A DNA stretch of 64,000 bases from Imperialibacter sp. EC-SDR9 (GTDB lineage: Bacteria; Bacteroidota; Bacteroidia; Cytophagales; Cyclobacteriaceae): positions 186,001-250,000 of the forward strand of contig NZ_LR701578.1 in the NCBI RefSeq assembly GCF_902498805.1, read 5' to 3'. Under the pieces are notes generated by a model. It searched no databases. It was not told the DNA's origin and was given only the letters and a program-made list of their open reading frames with translations. The position numbers and the translations under genes were made by a program. Position 1 is the first letter of the stretch; the number at the start of each line of letters is the position of its first letter. This document shows, piece by piece, positions 63,307 to 64,000 of this stretch.

Positions 63307-64000
63307 CTACTTTTTCAGTAGTCCAGCCCGACGCAGCAACGCTTTTGGGTCTGGTTCACGCCCTCTGAATTTCTTGTAGAGAACCATTGGATGCTCGCTG
63401 CCTCCCCTTGAAAGGATATCGTCTTTAAATTTTCCAGCCACTTCGCTGTTGAAAATGCCCTTTTCCTTGAAAAACTCAAATGCATCGGCGTCTAGTACTT
63501 CGGCCCATTTGTAGCTATAATAACCTGAAGAGTACCCTCCATTAAAAATATGAGAGAACTGGCAGCTCATATTGGTTTCTTTCACCTGCGGAAGCACCTC
63601 CATTTTCTCGAATAGTGTTTTCTCAAACTCCCCAATATTCGTTATGCCCGACGGATCTACACCGTGGTAGGCCATGTCGAGCATGCCGAACGCCACCTGA
63701 CGGGTTGTTGCATAACCTGCCTGAAAATTAGCGCTGTCTTTCAGCCTTTGCACAAGATCTGCAGGAATAGCTTCGCCGGTTTTGTAATGCCTGGCAAACA
63801 GGTCAAGGCAATCTTTTTCAAGTGTCCAGTTTTCCAGAATCTGCGACGGAAGCTCCACAAAATCCCAATAAACATTGGTGCCGCTCAGGCTGCCGTAGTT
63901 GCCTTTGGCCAGCATACCATGGAGGGCATGACCAAACTCATGGAACAGCGTCTGCACCTCATTAAACGTCAACAGTGATGGTGTGGACTTGGTTGGCTTA
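63307..64000 (-). CDS. M3-family zinc metallopeptidase, Dcp/oligopeptidase type (5' end outside window)
   Basis: This is the C-terminal part of a thimet-oligopeptidase-like enzyme that degrades short peptides. The reading frame continues through the last base of the window, so the gene starts outside it (full family length is about 680-700 residues). The zinc motif HEFGH occurs in EVQTLFHEFGHALHGML near the upstream end, followed by YWDFVELPSQILENW (third zinc ligand region) and GGYSSGYYSYKWAEVLDADAFEFF, all typical of peptidyl-dipeptidase Dcp. About 230 residues are visible. A terminator follows. Confidence 0.93.
   Translation of the reverse strand, partial: KPTKSTPSLLTFNEVQTLFHEFGHALHGMLAKGNYGSLSGTNVYWDFVELPSQILENWTLEKDCLDLFARHYKTGEAIPADLVQRLKDSANFQAGYATTRQVAFGMLDMAYHGVDPSGITNIGEFEKTLFEKMEVLPQVKETNMSCQFSHIFNGGYSSGYYSYKWAEVLDADAFEFFKEKGIFNSEVAGKFKDDILSRGGSEHPMVLYKKFRGREPDPKALLRRAGLLKK

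Overview
The window looks like chromosome of a member of the phylum Bacteroidota, most probably order Cytophagales. Evidence: a bacillithiol enzyme (BshC), a SusC/BtuB-like TonB-dependent receptor with an N-terminal carboxypeptidase-D-like domain, PnuC/NadR salvage genes, many short lipoproteins, and several promoters of the Bacteroidota type (TTTG, a gap of 18-21, TAnnTTTG) just ahead of genes. Coding density is high and most of the window is ordinary housekeeping sequence. I see no tRNA, rRNA, CRISPR array, insertion sequence or prophage. Both edges cut a gene: rimO on the left and an M3 peptidase on the right.

Layout. 1-3.1 kb: rimO, bshC and 5-formyl-THF cyclo-ligase. 3.2-11.1 kb: an ABC exporter, a secreted esterase, a Tat-exported amine oxidase, a K+/H+ antiporter and a DUF3124 protein. 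11.4-21.4 kb: rmuC, a GroES-like protein, two oxidoreductases, membrane and lipoproteins, a DASS carboxylate transporter, an EamA transporter and dusB. 21.5-28.5 kb: CPBP protease, DUF2007 protein, cdsA, glutamate dehydrogenase, psd, an RDD protein, fRMsr, ribD and prmC. 28.5-34 kb (minus strand): a thiamine salvage locus. A TPP riboswitch precedes a TonB receptor, an unassigned 355-residue protein and a thiamine-pyrophosphokinase homologue that seems to lack its catalytic aspartates; PnuC and a NadR-like kinase lie just upstream of the riboswitch.

34-44 kb: guaB, then a tight run of overlapping or closely spaced genes. It holds a partner-switching module (membrane GAF-PP2C phosphatase, STAS protein, HATPase kinase), three SurA/PpiC-type envelope chaperones (the middle one a lipoprotein with no parvulin domain) and a MoxR ATPase. 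44-50.5 kb (minus strand): a Rieske-like lipoprotein without its histidine ligands, pheS, a three-gene exopolysaccharide segment (WecA-like, WcaJ-like, GDP-fucose synthase) with a palindrome at its promoter, and a LasT-like RNA methyltransferase.

50.9-55.9 kb: two oligopeptide-type ABC permeases without ATPase or binding protein, then the one clear accessory module, a type II restriction-modification pair whose C5-cytosine methyltransferase carries an N-terminal helix-turn-helix. 56-64 kb: an ArsR-type regulator with a YjjG-like phosphatase, 1-pyrroline-5-carboxylate dehydrogenase, a TerB-like protein, a DUF4407 protein, two exported proteins of unknown function and the M3 peptidase.

The parts most worth following are the TPP-controlled operon with its predicted pseudoenzyme and unassigned partner, the phosphatase-to-chaperone gene run, and the HTH-fused methyltransferase. 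I did not find a clearly new multi-gene system. All family names rest on reading motifs by eye; no database search was possible.
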